The position numbers and the translations under genes were made by a program. The notes beneath the pieces are model-generated. The model did no database searches. It was given only the letters and a program-made list of their open reading frames with translations, and was not told where the DNA came from. DNA of 22,424 nucleotides, taken from Gammaproteobacteria bacterium (lineage in GTDB: Bacteria > Pseudomonadota > Gammaproteobacteria > Eutrophobiales > Eutrophobiaceae). Below are positions 1-6,999 of the stretch, one piece after another. The stretch is from positions 1-22,424 of the forward strand of contig JAENIZ010000023.1 of NCBI GenBank assembly GCA_016844485.1, given 5' to 3'. Position 1 is the first letter of the stretch, and every line of letters starts with the position of its first letter.

Positions 1-702
1 ATTCCCTTCGGCCCGGGCGCTACAGTTTTTAATCGATTTGTACCCAATCCCAACTTGAAACCACAGGAAACAGAAACCATCGAAGCTGGTATTGGCTTCA
101 GTTTCAACAACCTGTTTACCTCTGAAGATAGCTTGGAGACGAAAGGGACTCTATTTCGAATAGAGGGTAAAAATTTTATTGACCAAGTTGTCAATCAGAC
201 TGAAGGATTTTTTGTCACTTGTTTTCCATTCATACCCGGTGACTGTGATGGTACAACTACTTCCGTTAATGTCCCGAATGCCAGGCTTTGGGAATCTGAG
301 GTTGAGACCACCTATGAGAATACATTCTTGATGGCAGGTGCTGGTTATTCACATATTGACGGGAAAGATGAAGATACAGGAAATCACCTGGGCGTTCTTG
401 CGCCGGATCAATTCACGTTTCATACGGAATTTAAATTACACAATATCAACGCTGTTGTTGGCTGACGTGCAATAGTGGCTGAAAAATTTGACCGGGGAAT
501 TACTAATACCGATAAGCATGATGCCTATGATGTGCATAATCTCTATTTCAACTGGCGGCCGGAACAATATGGACTAAAAGGGGTCAGCATCAACTTCGGG
601 GTGGATAATATGTTTGACAAAAATTATTCAAGAGAGGATACAGCCCTTATCGAACCCGGCCGAAATTTCAAGACCTCTCTGTCATACAACTTAAGCCGGT
701 GA
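1..702 (+). pseudogene. TonB-dependent receptor, C-terminal part, in-frame stop
   Basis: Outer-membrane TonB-dependent receptor, probably of the heme/hemoglobin type, which would import heme or an iron chelate across the outer membrane. The reading frame is open from base 1, so the gene begins outside the window. Seen: a PNPNLKPQETETIEAG stretch typical of the barrel of these receptors, then near the end GVDNMFDKNY and GRNFKTSLSY, the usual C-terminal strand region. The frame is broken by TGA at 463-465 and continues in the same frame to TGA at 700-702; family resemblance suggests a Trp codon (TGG) there (VVG-W-RAIVAEKF). TGA is used as a normal stop by neighbours such as pepA and sufC, so recoding is unlikely. 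Either a true nonsense mutation or a base error. The heme assignment is weaker than the TonB-receptor assignment. Confidence 0.8.
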
Positions 703-708
703 TATTTA

Positions 709-743
709 TTGAACAGCAGTCAGCTATTATGACTGCTGTTCAA
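709..743. terminator. Strong hairpin between convergent genes
   Basis: A perfect 14-bp inverted repeat (709-722 with 730-743) encloses a 7-base loop. It lies between the end of the plus-strand receptor gene and the end of the minus-strand panD, so it can serve both directions. A good T-run is missing on either side, so intrinsic termination is inferred from position and stem strength. Confidence 0.65.
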
Positions 744-766
744 ACTATCATTTCTGGGTGTCGGTA

Positions 767-1147
767 TCAGGCGGCCTGGACCGGAATGTAATCCAGGATC
801 TGGGTTATATTGTTATCGTTATCCAGATAGACCAGGGTAGGTTTGAATTTTACAATTTCCTTTTCTTCAATCGTGCCATAGCTGCAGATAATAACGCGAT
901 CACCTGGATTGGCTTTATGCGCGGCAGCACCATTGATGGAGATAATCCGGGAATGATCCGTTGCCCGGATGGCGTAGGTAATAAAGCGTTCACCATTGTT
1001 AACATTATAGATATGGATCTGTTCGTATTCGTGGATACCGGCTTTATCCAGTAAATGCCCGTCGATCGCGCAGGATCCGTCATATTCAAGTTCTGAATGG
1101 GTCACGCAGGCTAAATGAAGTTTTGCTTTTAGAACAGTGATTTGCAT
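767..1147 (-). CDS. panD: Aspartate 1-decarboxylase precursor
   Basis: Pyruvoyl enzyme that makes beta-alanine from aspartate for pantothenate synthesis. The product is 126 aa, the usual length. The self-cleavage site is Gly24-Ser25 in EYDGSCAID; Ser25 becomes the pyruvoyl group. Lys9, Arg54 and Tyr58 sit at the expected active-site positions. The start is ATG at 1147 (MQITVLKAKLH), matching the family; the frame is open further upstream to 1225 but that would add 26 unrelated residues running into panC. It lies 58 bases downstream of panC on the same strand with a promoter-like sequence in the gap, so it can be read both with panBC and alone. Confidence 0.96.
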   Translation of the reverse strand: MQITVLKAKLHLACVTHSELEYDGSCAIDGHLLDKAGIHEYEQIHIYNVNNGERFITYAIRATDHSRIISINGAAAHKANPGDRVIICSYGTIEEKEIVKFKPTLVYLDNDNNITQILDYIPVQAA

Positions 1148-1180
1148 CTTTATTACAATTATTATGAATAAGAAAAACAA

Positions 1181-1209
1181 AGTATGGCGGAAATTTTCCC
1201 TATCTTCAA
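1181..1209 (-). promoter_or_regulatory. Probable sigma70 promoter for panD
   Basis: Reading the minus strand, TTGAAG (1209-1204), a 17-base spacer, then CATACT (1186-1181), each 4/6 to consensus. It overlaps the panC stop codon and ends about 34 bases before the panD start. The spacer holds a short symmetric GGAAATTTTCC (1189-1199). Predicted by eye only. Confidence 0.4.
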
Positions 1210-2048
1210 CGCCTGATAATGACATTATCTATCAGCCGCGCCTTGCCCAGCCAGGCTGCAGCCAGAACAACCATATCGCCAGTTCCAGGTTTTCCAAGGT
1301 TATCCGCATTACAAATCTTGACATAGTCCGGCCTGAATCCCGCTTTTATTAAACTCTCTGTGGCCTGTTGTTCCAATGTAATGAAGTCCCGCTCATCTTT
1401 ATCGATAGCATCTGCAATACCCATCAGTGTTCTATACAGCAACAGGGCCGCCTTCCGTTCATTCGCACTCAGATACTCGTTACGTGAGCTAAGCGCGAGA
1501 CCGTCTTCTTCGCGTATCGTCGGGACTCCTATGACATCAACCGGGAAACATAAATCTGTCACAAGTTGCCTGATGACCAGTAACTGCTGGTAATCTTTCT
1601 CGCCGAATATAGCAATGTCCGGCTGCACTATGTTGAATAATTTCGTCACCACAGTTGCAACCCCGGCAAAATGTCCGGGGCGGAATGCGCCACAAAGAAA
1701 ATTATCCAGTTCCGGCACGGTTACACACGTCTTTCCATGCAAACCCTTGGGATAGACTTCTTCTACCTCAGGATGAAAAACCAGATCGGTACGCCATGTT
1801 GAAAGTTTTTCTATATCTTCATCAAAGGTACGTGGATATTCCTTGTAATCCTCGCCTGCGACAAATTGGGTAGGGTTCACAAAAATTGAGACAATTGTCC
1901 TATCTGCTGCCTCCTGAGCCCTTTCCACCAGTGCCAAATGTCCGGAATGTAAATTGCCCATGGTCGGGACCAATGCAATGCTTTGCCCTGCGTTACGCCA
2001 CTCTGTTACCAGCTCACGTAATGCAGTGATTTTACTGATACACTGCAT
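1206..2048 (-). CDS. panC: Pantothenate synthetase
   Basis: ATP-dependent ligase joining pantoate and beta-alanine to give pantothenate, in the cytosol. The product is 280 aa, normal for the family. Seen: VPTMGNLHSGHLALV near residue 30 (the HxGH nucleotide-binding motif), FVNPTQF, GEKDYQQLLVIRQL around the middle, and SSRNEYLS, the KMSKS-like loop. The ATG at 2048-2046 overlaps the panB stop by one base (TGATG), which suggests translational coupling. It forms one pathway unit with panB upstream and panD downstream. Confidence 0.97.
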   Translation of the reverse strand: MQCISKITALRELVTEWRNAGQSIALVPTMGNLHSGHLALVERAQEAADRTIVSIFVNPTQFVAGEDYKEYPRTFDEDIEKLSTWRTDLVFHPEVEEVYPKGLHGKTCVTVPELDNFLCGAFRPGHFAGVATVVTKLFNIVQPDIAIFGEKDYQQLLVIRQLVTDLCFPVDVIGVPTIREEDGLALSSRNEYLSANERKAALLLYRTLMGIADAIDKDERDFITLEQQATESLIKAGFRPDYVKICNADNLGKPGTGDMVVLAAAWLGKARLIDNVIIRR

Positions 2049-2845
2049 CAGTCGAATTGGTGATCAGCAGTTGGGAAATGAACTGATTTCACAGCGGTGA
2101 TATAGTTTTCAATTGCTGCCTTGACCGACGTCGCGGATTCAAGGAAATTTTTCGAGAATCGTGGTTGCCGTTCCGTGATACCCAGAATATCGTAAAGCAC
2201 CAGTACCTGCCCATCGCATTTACTACCCGCGCCGATACCAATGACGGGTATTGTCATTTTTTTTGTGATATCCGCCGCAAGTTGTTGCGGTATACACTCC
2301 AGCACCAACATCACCGCCCCGGCTTCTTCAAGTAATTCTGCGTCATTCATTATTTGAGTTGCGGTTTTCTGCTCCCTCCCCTGGACATGATAGCCACCAA
2401 ATTTATGGATCGATTGAGGGGTCAATCCCAGATGAGCACACACAGGAATACCATACTCATTAAGATGTCTTACCGTATCAGCTACTACGGAACCTCCCTC
2501 CAGCTTTATCACCTCTGCACCACCTTCACTGACGAGTCTGGCGGCATTACCCAGCGCCTGGGCCGGTGTTGCATAACTCATGAAAGGCATGTCAGCTACA
2601 ATCATCGCGCGTTGACAACCCCGTTTGACCAACCGGGTATGATAAATCATATCGTTCATGCTGACCTTGAGTGTTGTCGCTTCGCCCTGCAACACCATGC
2701 CGAGAGAATCCCCGACAAGGATTATATCGACACGGGCCTCATCCAGAATTCGCGCAAAATTCGCATCATAGGCAGTCAGGGAAGCGATTTTCTCTCCTGC
2801 CTTTTTCATTTCCTTCAAGGTATTGATTGTAACTTTTTCCATCAT
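2048..2845 (-). CDS. panB: 3-methyl-2-oxobutanoate hydroxymethyltransferase
   Basis: Transfers a hydroxymethyl group from methylene-tetrahydrofolate to ketoisovalerate, the first committed step to pantothenate. The product is 265 aa, the usual size. Seen: SLTAYDANFARILDEA, VGDSLGMVLQG with the metal-binding Asp, VADMPFMSY, and GIGAGSKCDGQVLVLYDILG near the C-terminus. Two adjacent ATGs (2845 and 2842) are possible starts; the first overlaps the stop of the upstream kinase by 4 bases (ATGATG), the second by 1. The folate made through FolK nearby feeds the cofactor this enzyme uses. Confidence 0.97.
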   Translation of the reverse strand: MMEKVTINTLKEMKKAGEKIASLTAYDANFARILDEARVDIILVGDSLGMVLQGEATTLKVSMNDMIYHTRLVKRGCQRAMIVADMPFMSYATPAQALGNAARLVSEGGAEVIKLEGGSVVADTVRHLNEYGIPVCAHLGLTPQSIHKFGGYHVQGREQKTATQIMNDAELLEEAGAVMLVLECIPQQLAADITKKMTIPVIGIGAGSKCDGQVLVLYDILGITERQPRFSKNFLESATSVKAAIENYITAVKSVHFPTADHQFD

Positions 2846-3486
2846 AGTTCTTTTGGATTGAAGTAGTTTCGTCCTGGAGGCAATTTCTTTATATATTCGA
2901 GCAATAAATTGTAATTACGTGAGCCATTCACCAGATCGAAGTCGGCAGTATTAACTATTAATAACGGGGCTGAATTATAATGATAGAAAAAATCAATATA
3001 CGCGTTAGCAATACGTTGCAAATATTTTTCATCAATGTATTTCTCATAATCGATCCCTCGCCCAAGAATACGTTTCAACAAAACATCCGTTGGGGCCTGC
3101 AAATATATCACCAGATCAGGGATTGGGGCCTCCAATGTAATACGGTCATAGACCTGTTGATATAATTCAAATTCGGCATTATTCAGTGTAACACCCGCAA
3201 ACAGTCTGTCCTTCTCAATGAAAAAATCCGCAATCTGGACAGGCTTGAACATATCTGTTTGTCTTAACATTGCAATCTGTTTTGCACGTTGGAACAGAAA
3301 AAATAATTGGGTCTGCAAAGCAGCTGCCTGCGGGTCTTCATAGAAACCGGGTAAAAAAGGATTATCTGTTGGTGACTCCAGCATTAATTCAGTATTAAAT
3401 GTATCAGCCAGGCGTTTTGCCAGAGCTGTTTTGCCGACGCCAATCGGGCCTTCTATGACTATATAATCCGGAAAATCGTTTTTCAT
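2842..3486 (-). CDS. Deoxynucleoside kinase (dAdo/dGuo kinase family)
   Basis: Cytosolic kinase that phosphorylates deoxynucleosides for salvage; the exact substrate (deoxyadenosine, deoxyguanosine or both) cannot be read from sequence. The product is 214 aa. Seen: P-loop EGPIGVGKT at residues 12-20, a central EKDRLFAG that matches the D/E-R-S/L motif of the family, and a lid-like arginine segment KRILGRGIDYEK. The start ATG at 3486 overlaps the folK stop by 4 bases (ATGA), and its own stop overlaps panB, so it sits inside a coupled operon between folate and pantothenate genes. In E. coli this slot has no such kinase. Confidence 0.88.
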   Translation of the reverse strand: MKNDFPDYIVIEGPIGVGKTALAKRLADTFNTELMLESPTDNPFLPGFYEDPQAAALQTQLFFLFQRAKQIAMLRQTDMFKPVQIADFFIEKDRLFAGVTLNNAEFELYQQVYDRITLEAPIPDLVIYLQAPTDVLLKRILGRGIDYEKYIDEKYLQRIANAYIDFFYHYNSAPLLIVNTADFDLVNGSRNYNLLLEYIKKLPPGRNYFNPKEL

Positions 3487-3971
3487 GCCGGCTCAATCTT
3501 TTCCAGATCCTCCTGACCCGTATTTTGTATCAGTATTGCCAGCGGGCCATGGCCTGGAATATCTATCTCCGGGGAAAGTTCATGCAGCGGATATAAAATG
3601 AAATTGCGCTTATGCATCTCCTGATGTGGAACGATTAAATGTTTATCATGAATTTTCTCATTTCCATAAAGCAGTAAATCAAGATCCAGCGTTCTTGGGC
3701 CCCAACGTTCAGAATCACGTATCCTGCCTTGTTGATCTTCTATTGCCCGCATATGATTCAGAAGCGTAAGCGCTGACAGGGCAGTATCCAACATCACCAC
3801 GGCATTAATATAATCAGGCTGGTTTTCGGGACCCACTGGTTTACTGCGATACAAGGAAGAACAACGCATTAATTTAGTCTCAGGCAGTTTTTCAAGCGCA
3901 GTGATCGCTCTTGATATCTGGGATCTTGGGCTGTCAAGATTACTGCCAAGCCCTATGTATACACAGGTCAT
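3483..3971 (-). CDS. folK: 2-amino-4-hydroxy-6-hydroxymethyldihydropteridine diphosphokinase
   Basis: Transfers pyrophosphate from ATP to the pterin intermediate of folate synthesis. The product is 162 aa, close to E. coli HPPK. Seen: YIGLGSNLDSP at the N-terminus, SSLYRSKPVG and QPDYINAVV, and the signature RWGPRTLDLDLLLYG with the two magnesium-binding aspartates, then VPHQEMHKRNFILYPL. It follows pcnB with a 9-base gap and overlaps the next gene by 4 bases. The pcnB-folK pairing is the common gammaproteobacterial order. Confidence 0.97.
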   Translation of the reverse strand: MTCVYIGLGSNLDSPRSQISRAITALEKLPETKLMRCSSLYRSKPVGPENQPDYINAVVMLDTALSALTLLNHMRAIEDQQGRIRDSERWGPRTLDLDLLLYGNEKIHDKHLIVPHQEMHKRNFILYPLHELSPEIDIPGHGPLAILIQNTGQEDLEKIEPA

Positions 3972-3980
3972 CTGTAGTGT

Positions 3981-5309
3981 TTATGTGATATTACGCTTGC
4001 GCTGGTGACGGCGCCGTGGCGCTTTCCTGTCAGTTGCAATTGAATCTGTATCCTGGATTTTGTTCTTAACCAGAAACTCAGTCCACCAATCTGCCAAATC
4101 CAGGACATTATCCCCGACCTCTTTGCGTAACAACAAAAAATCATATGCGGCACGAAAGCGCGGATGTGATACTAAACGATAAGGACGATTGCCATGATGA
4201 TGTTTGAGACGAGTTTGCAGATTCCAGATCTCACGTGCCATCTGAGTAAAGCGACGCGGCATCGAAATACTCTTCACTTGCCGTGAAATTGCAGTATCAC
4301 TGGCAAGGGAGATGGCATCCATCTCTGAAAGTCCATTACTTTTATAACCTTCTGCAAGACGCACCATCGGTATCCAGAGCAAGACCGCAACCAGAAATCC
4401 GGGTGTAACGGGTTTGTCTTCTGTGAGCCGTATATCCGTATTTTTGAATGCGTTTGAAAGTAATCCATGCATAAAACCGCTGTTATCTTTATCAAGTGCC
4501 TGGTCGGTCTCGGGGAATAAATGCACAAATAAACCATACCGGCGCAATTGATTATAGGCAGCAAGCGCGCATCCGTTCATAAACAGCTTCATAAATTCCT
4601 CAAACAGGCGGGCGGGAGGAATATCCTGCAACAGATGATCCAGTTCAGTAATGGGCTGTTCAGTGGCGGGATGTAACGTAAACCCCAGTTTTACAGCAAA
4701 CCGGACTGCCCGTAACATCCTCACGGGATCCTCCCGATAACGTTCTACCGGATCACCAATCAGGCGTAATTGTTTTGCCTTGATATCACTCAGCCCCCCC
4801 ACATAATCCACTAACGAGAAATCTTCAATATTGTAGAACAGGGCATTAACAGTGAAATCACGCCGCCAGACATCATCATCAATATCACCATAAACATTAT
4901 CTCGTACTATCCTGCCATCCTCTGTATGCCCCTCTCCCGCGACCGTCTGATGTGGTGCCCGAAAGGTCGATACCTCAATGATCTCCCGGCCAAACCGTAT
5001 ATGGGCAAGCCGGAAACGCCGGCCTATCAATCGGCAATTTCGAAATAATTCACGGATTTGTTCGGGCCTCGCATCCGTAACGACATCAAAATCCTTCGGT
5101 TTCAAACCCAATAATAAATCCCTGACACTGCCCCCAACCAGATAGGCTTTATAACCAGCGTTCTTTAGCCGGTACAAAACCTTGAGCGCGTTTTCATTGA
5201 TATTGGAGCGGGAAATATTGTGTTCTGACCGCGGGATAATTCGGGGTTCAATGACAAGTAGATCAAGCGGTGGGGATAGTATTGTGCAGTTGCTGTACGT
5301 ACGTATAAT
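3981..5309 (-). CDS. pcnB: Poly(A) polymerase I
   Basis: Adds poly(A) tails to RNA 3' ends and so promotes RNA decay. Seen: AYLVGGSVRDLLLG and KPKDFDVVTDA (nucleotidyltransferase GG...DxD), RRDFTVNALFYN, YREDPVRMLRAVRFA, and a basic tail RKAPRRRHQRKR. The start is the uncertain point. The only standard start in frame is TTG at 5177, but family-like sequence (IIPRSEHNISRSNINENALKV) runs upstream to about 5240 and the frame stays open to a TAA at 5330-5328 with no ATG, GTG or TTG. I give ATT at 5309, which has AGGA nine bases before it (442 aa); ATT at 5252 or 5240 are alternatives without a visible ribosome site. E. coli pcnB is known to start at AUU. The function is sure, the 5' end is not. 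Confidence 0.9.
   Translation of the reverse strand: MIRTYSNCTILSPPLDLLVIEPRIIPRSEHNISRSNINENALKVLYRLKNAGYKAYLVGGSVRDLLLGLKPKDFDVVTDARPEQIRELFRNCRLIGRRFRLAHIRFGREIIEVSTFRAPHQTVAGEGHTEDGRIVRDNVYGDIDDDVWRRDFTVNALFYNIEDFSLVDYVGGLSDIKAKQLRLIGDPVERYREDPVRMLRAVRFAVKLGFTLHPATEQPITELDHLLQDIPPARLFEEFMKLFMNGCALAAYNQLRRYGLFVHLFPETDQALDKDNSGFMHGLLSNAFKNTDIRLTEDKPVTPGFLVAVLLWIPMVRLAEGYKSNGLSEMDAISLASDTAISRQVKSISMPRRFTQMAREIWNLQTRLKHHHGNRPYRLVSHPRFRAAYDFLLLRKEVGDNVLDLADWWTEFLVKNKIQDTDSIATDRKAPRRRHQRKRNIT
5282..5309 (+). promoter_or_regulatory. Promoter of tRNA-Glu
   Basis: TTGTGC (5282-5287), 16-base spacer, perfect TATAAT (5304-5309). Transcription would begin near 5316, about 28 bases before the tRNA. 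The element lies within the likely N-terminal coding part of pcnB on the other strand. Confidence 0.65.
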
Positions 5310-5343
5310 AACATCAATTCCTGAGTTTTATCATTCCAGATCA

Positions 5344-5419
5344 GCTCCCTTCGTCTAGTGGCCCAGGACGTTGCCCTCTCACGGCGAAAACAGGGGTTCG
5401 AATCCCCTAGGGAGCGCCA
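5344..5419 (+). tRNA. tRNA-Glu, anticodon CTC
   Basis: A 76-base gene with all arms visible. The acceptor stem GCTCCCT (5344-5350) pairs with AGGGAGC (5409-5415); discriminator G and an encoded CCA end at 5419. The anticodon stem 5371-5375 / 5383-5387 has one G-U pair, and the loop CTCTCAC gives anticodon CTC at 5378-5380. The T arm CAGGGGTTCGAATCCCCTA is nearly the E. coli tRNA-Glu sequence, and the D arm TCGTCTAG also fits Glu. CTC reads only GAG, so a second tRNA-Glu (TTC) should exist elsewhere in the genome. Confidence 0.95.
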
Positions 5420-5476
5420 ATCAAGATATTATGCAATGCAGCCAAAATAATATTACACTTCAAGCCTAATACTAAT

Positions 5477-5914
5477 ATGCGCAATGAAAACCAGGTTCTT
5501 GTCACACCGTATTGTGGTTTATCTCGTCGACTGGCAGCAATGTTATATGACAGTCTGTTATTAATATCTCTCTTTTTTTTTGGCACGATCGTAATACTCC
5601 CGTTTACCGGCGGGCAGGCAATTAGCAGTGGTAATATCGCTTATAATATTTACCTTATAATCATCAGTTATCTTTATTTCACCTGGCAGTGGACGCATGG
5701 AGGTCAAACCCTCGGCATGCGCGCATGGCATATTCGCCTGCAACAGCACAACACTCGTAATGTTACCTGGTGGAAAGCAACCACGCGTTTTTTTCTGGCA
5801 ATTCTTTCTTTTCTCGGATTAGGGTTGGGATTTATCTGGTCATGGTTCGATCTGGGGAAACTCGCCTTCCATGATCGTTTTTCAAATACATTCCTGATTA
5901 TTGACAACGACTGA
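5477..5914 (+). CDS. RDD family membrane protein
   Basis: Small inner-membrane protein of the RDD family; its role is not established. The product is 145 aa. Seen: SRRLAAMLYDSLLL with the Arg and Asp of the family name inside the first membrane helix, a second helix at about residues 58-72 (IYLIIISYLYFTW), GGQTLGMRAWHIRL, a third hydrophobic segment around residues 108-125, and the closing HDRFSNTFLI. No good ribosome site precedes the ATG. It follows tRNA-Glu by 57 bases with no clear terminator, so it may be read through from that promoter, and it converges on lptG with a 20-base gap. RDD genes often lie beside lptFG-pepA in gammaproteobacteria. Confidence 0.88.
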   Translation: MRNENQVLVTPYCGLSRRLAAMLYDSLLLISLFFFGTIVILPFTGGQAISSGNIAYNIYLIIISYLYFTWQWTHGGQTLGMRAWHIRLQQHNTRNVTWWKATTRFFLAILSFLGLGLGFIWSWFDLGKLAFHDRFSNTFLIIDND

Positions 5915-5934
5915 ACAATACACTTGAAAACCAC

Positions 5935-6999
5935 TCAGGCAGCCTTGTGAAACAGCCATATTACTATTACGGACATCAAGATGGTCGGGACAGCGGCACT
6001 TATGGCAGGATTGATAGAATAAACTACTCCTAATTGTCCGGCAACCTGATTGCAAATATGGAAAACAATACCGATCAGGCACCCTGTAAAAACACGCTGT
6101 CCTACTGCCGTCGTGGTTGTATGGCTTTTTACCAAGGGGACGGCAAGGATAATCATGACAATGATGGTAAATGGATTGATTATTTTTGACCATAGTGCCT
6201 GTTCATAACGCTGACTATTCTGCTCGTTCTGCTTTAAATAACTTATGTAATTAAACAAACCCCATAAGGTCAGATATTGGGGTTGGATAGTGACTAAATT
6301 TATTACATCCGGGTTCAGAAGTGATTCCCAGGCGGCCAGTTTTGATTGCTGTTTACTGACATTTTCCTCATGGATTGTTATTTGTTCTATGTCTTCGAGC
6401 AACCATTGACTATCAACATACTTGGCCCGCTTGGCATAGGTACTAGTGCGTAATTGATCATCGTCATCAAATTCATATATGTATATATCTTCAATCTGAT
6501 CACCAGGCAGGATTTTACGGATATTGATAAAGCTCAATCCATCGCGAGACCAGAAACCATATTTGGTCTTCAGGGTGATTTGTTCAGTAAGCGCAATTGA
6601 GCGAAGGTGTTGTGCAGTTTGTTCACTATAGGGTGCTATTAATTCACCTATAACAGCAGCAAGCAAGATTAGCAGTACACCTCCCTTGCACATTGAAAAA
6701 CCCAGCCTGAGTTTGGAGACACCGGAGGTGCGTAATACAGTTAATTCACTGTTATGCGACAAGATGCCCAATGTTGCCATACTGCCAATTACAGCTGCAA
6801 TTGGAATCAGCTCATAGGCCAGGCGTGGTGTTGTCAGTAATACATATTGAATTGCCTGAATGACATGATAATGTCCACGCCCGGCTTCTTCGAGTTGATC
6901 AATTAATGATAAAAATGCAAACAGCGTGATTAAAACAAACAATGCCAGTAATGTTGTTTTTAATAATGTAACAGCGATATAACGATCAATAATTCTCAT
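5935..6999 (-). CDS. lptG: LPS export ABC transporter permease LptG
   Basis: One of the two inner-membrane permeases of the LptB2FG complex that extracts lipopolysaccharide and hands it to LptC/LptA. The product is 354 aa from ATG at 6999 (MRIIDRYIAVTLL). Seen: three N-terminal hydrophobic helices with PRLAYELIPIAAVIGSM and SELTVLRTSGVS (the coupling-helix region facing LptB), a periplasmic beta-jellyroll segment rich in charged and aromatic residues in the middle, then three C-terminal helices from about residue 275. The frame is open upstream to 7110 but those 37 residues lie in lptF and do not look like LptG. The start overlaps the lptF stop by 4 bases. Confidence 0.95.
   Translation of the reverse strand: MRIIDRYIAVTLLKTTLLALFVLITLFAFLSLIDQLEEAGRGHYHVIQAIQYVLLTTPRLAYELIPIAAVIGSMATLGILSHNSELTVLRTSGVSKLRLGFSMCKGGVLLILLAAVIGELIAPYSEQTAQHLRSIALTEQITLKTKYGFWSRDGLSFINIRKILPGDQIEDIYIYEFDDDDQLRTSTYAKRAKYVDSQWLLEDIEQITIHEENVSKQQSKLAAWESLLNPDVINLVTIQPQYLTLWGLFNYISYLKQNEQNSQRYEQALWSKIINPFTIIVMIILAVPLVKSHTTTTAVGQRVFTGCLIGIVFHICNQVAGQLGVVYSINPAISAAVPTILMSVIVIWLFHKAA

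Noticed and set aside
463..465. TGA as a recoded tryptophan or selenocysteine codon
   Set aside because: TGA is an ordinary stop in pepA, sufC, sufD, lptF and others here, TGG is used for Trp throughout, and no SECIS-like hairpin directly follows. A nonsense mutation is simpler.
1215..1229. Palindrome GATAATG-A-CATTATC as a terminator or operator
   Set aside because: It falls inside the last codons of panC and has only a one-base centre, so it cannot form a good hairpin. Codon content explains it.
2354..2866. A 170-codon open frame on the plus strand opposite panB
   Set aside because: It is fully antisense to a well-supported panB, its product resembles no known family, and it has no ribosome site. 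Similar antisense frames opposite panD, pepA and sufC were dismissed for the same reason.
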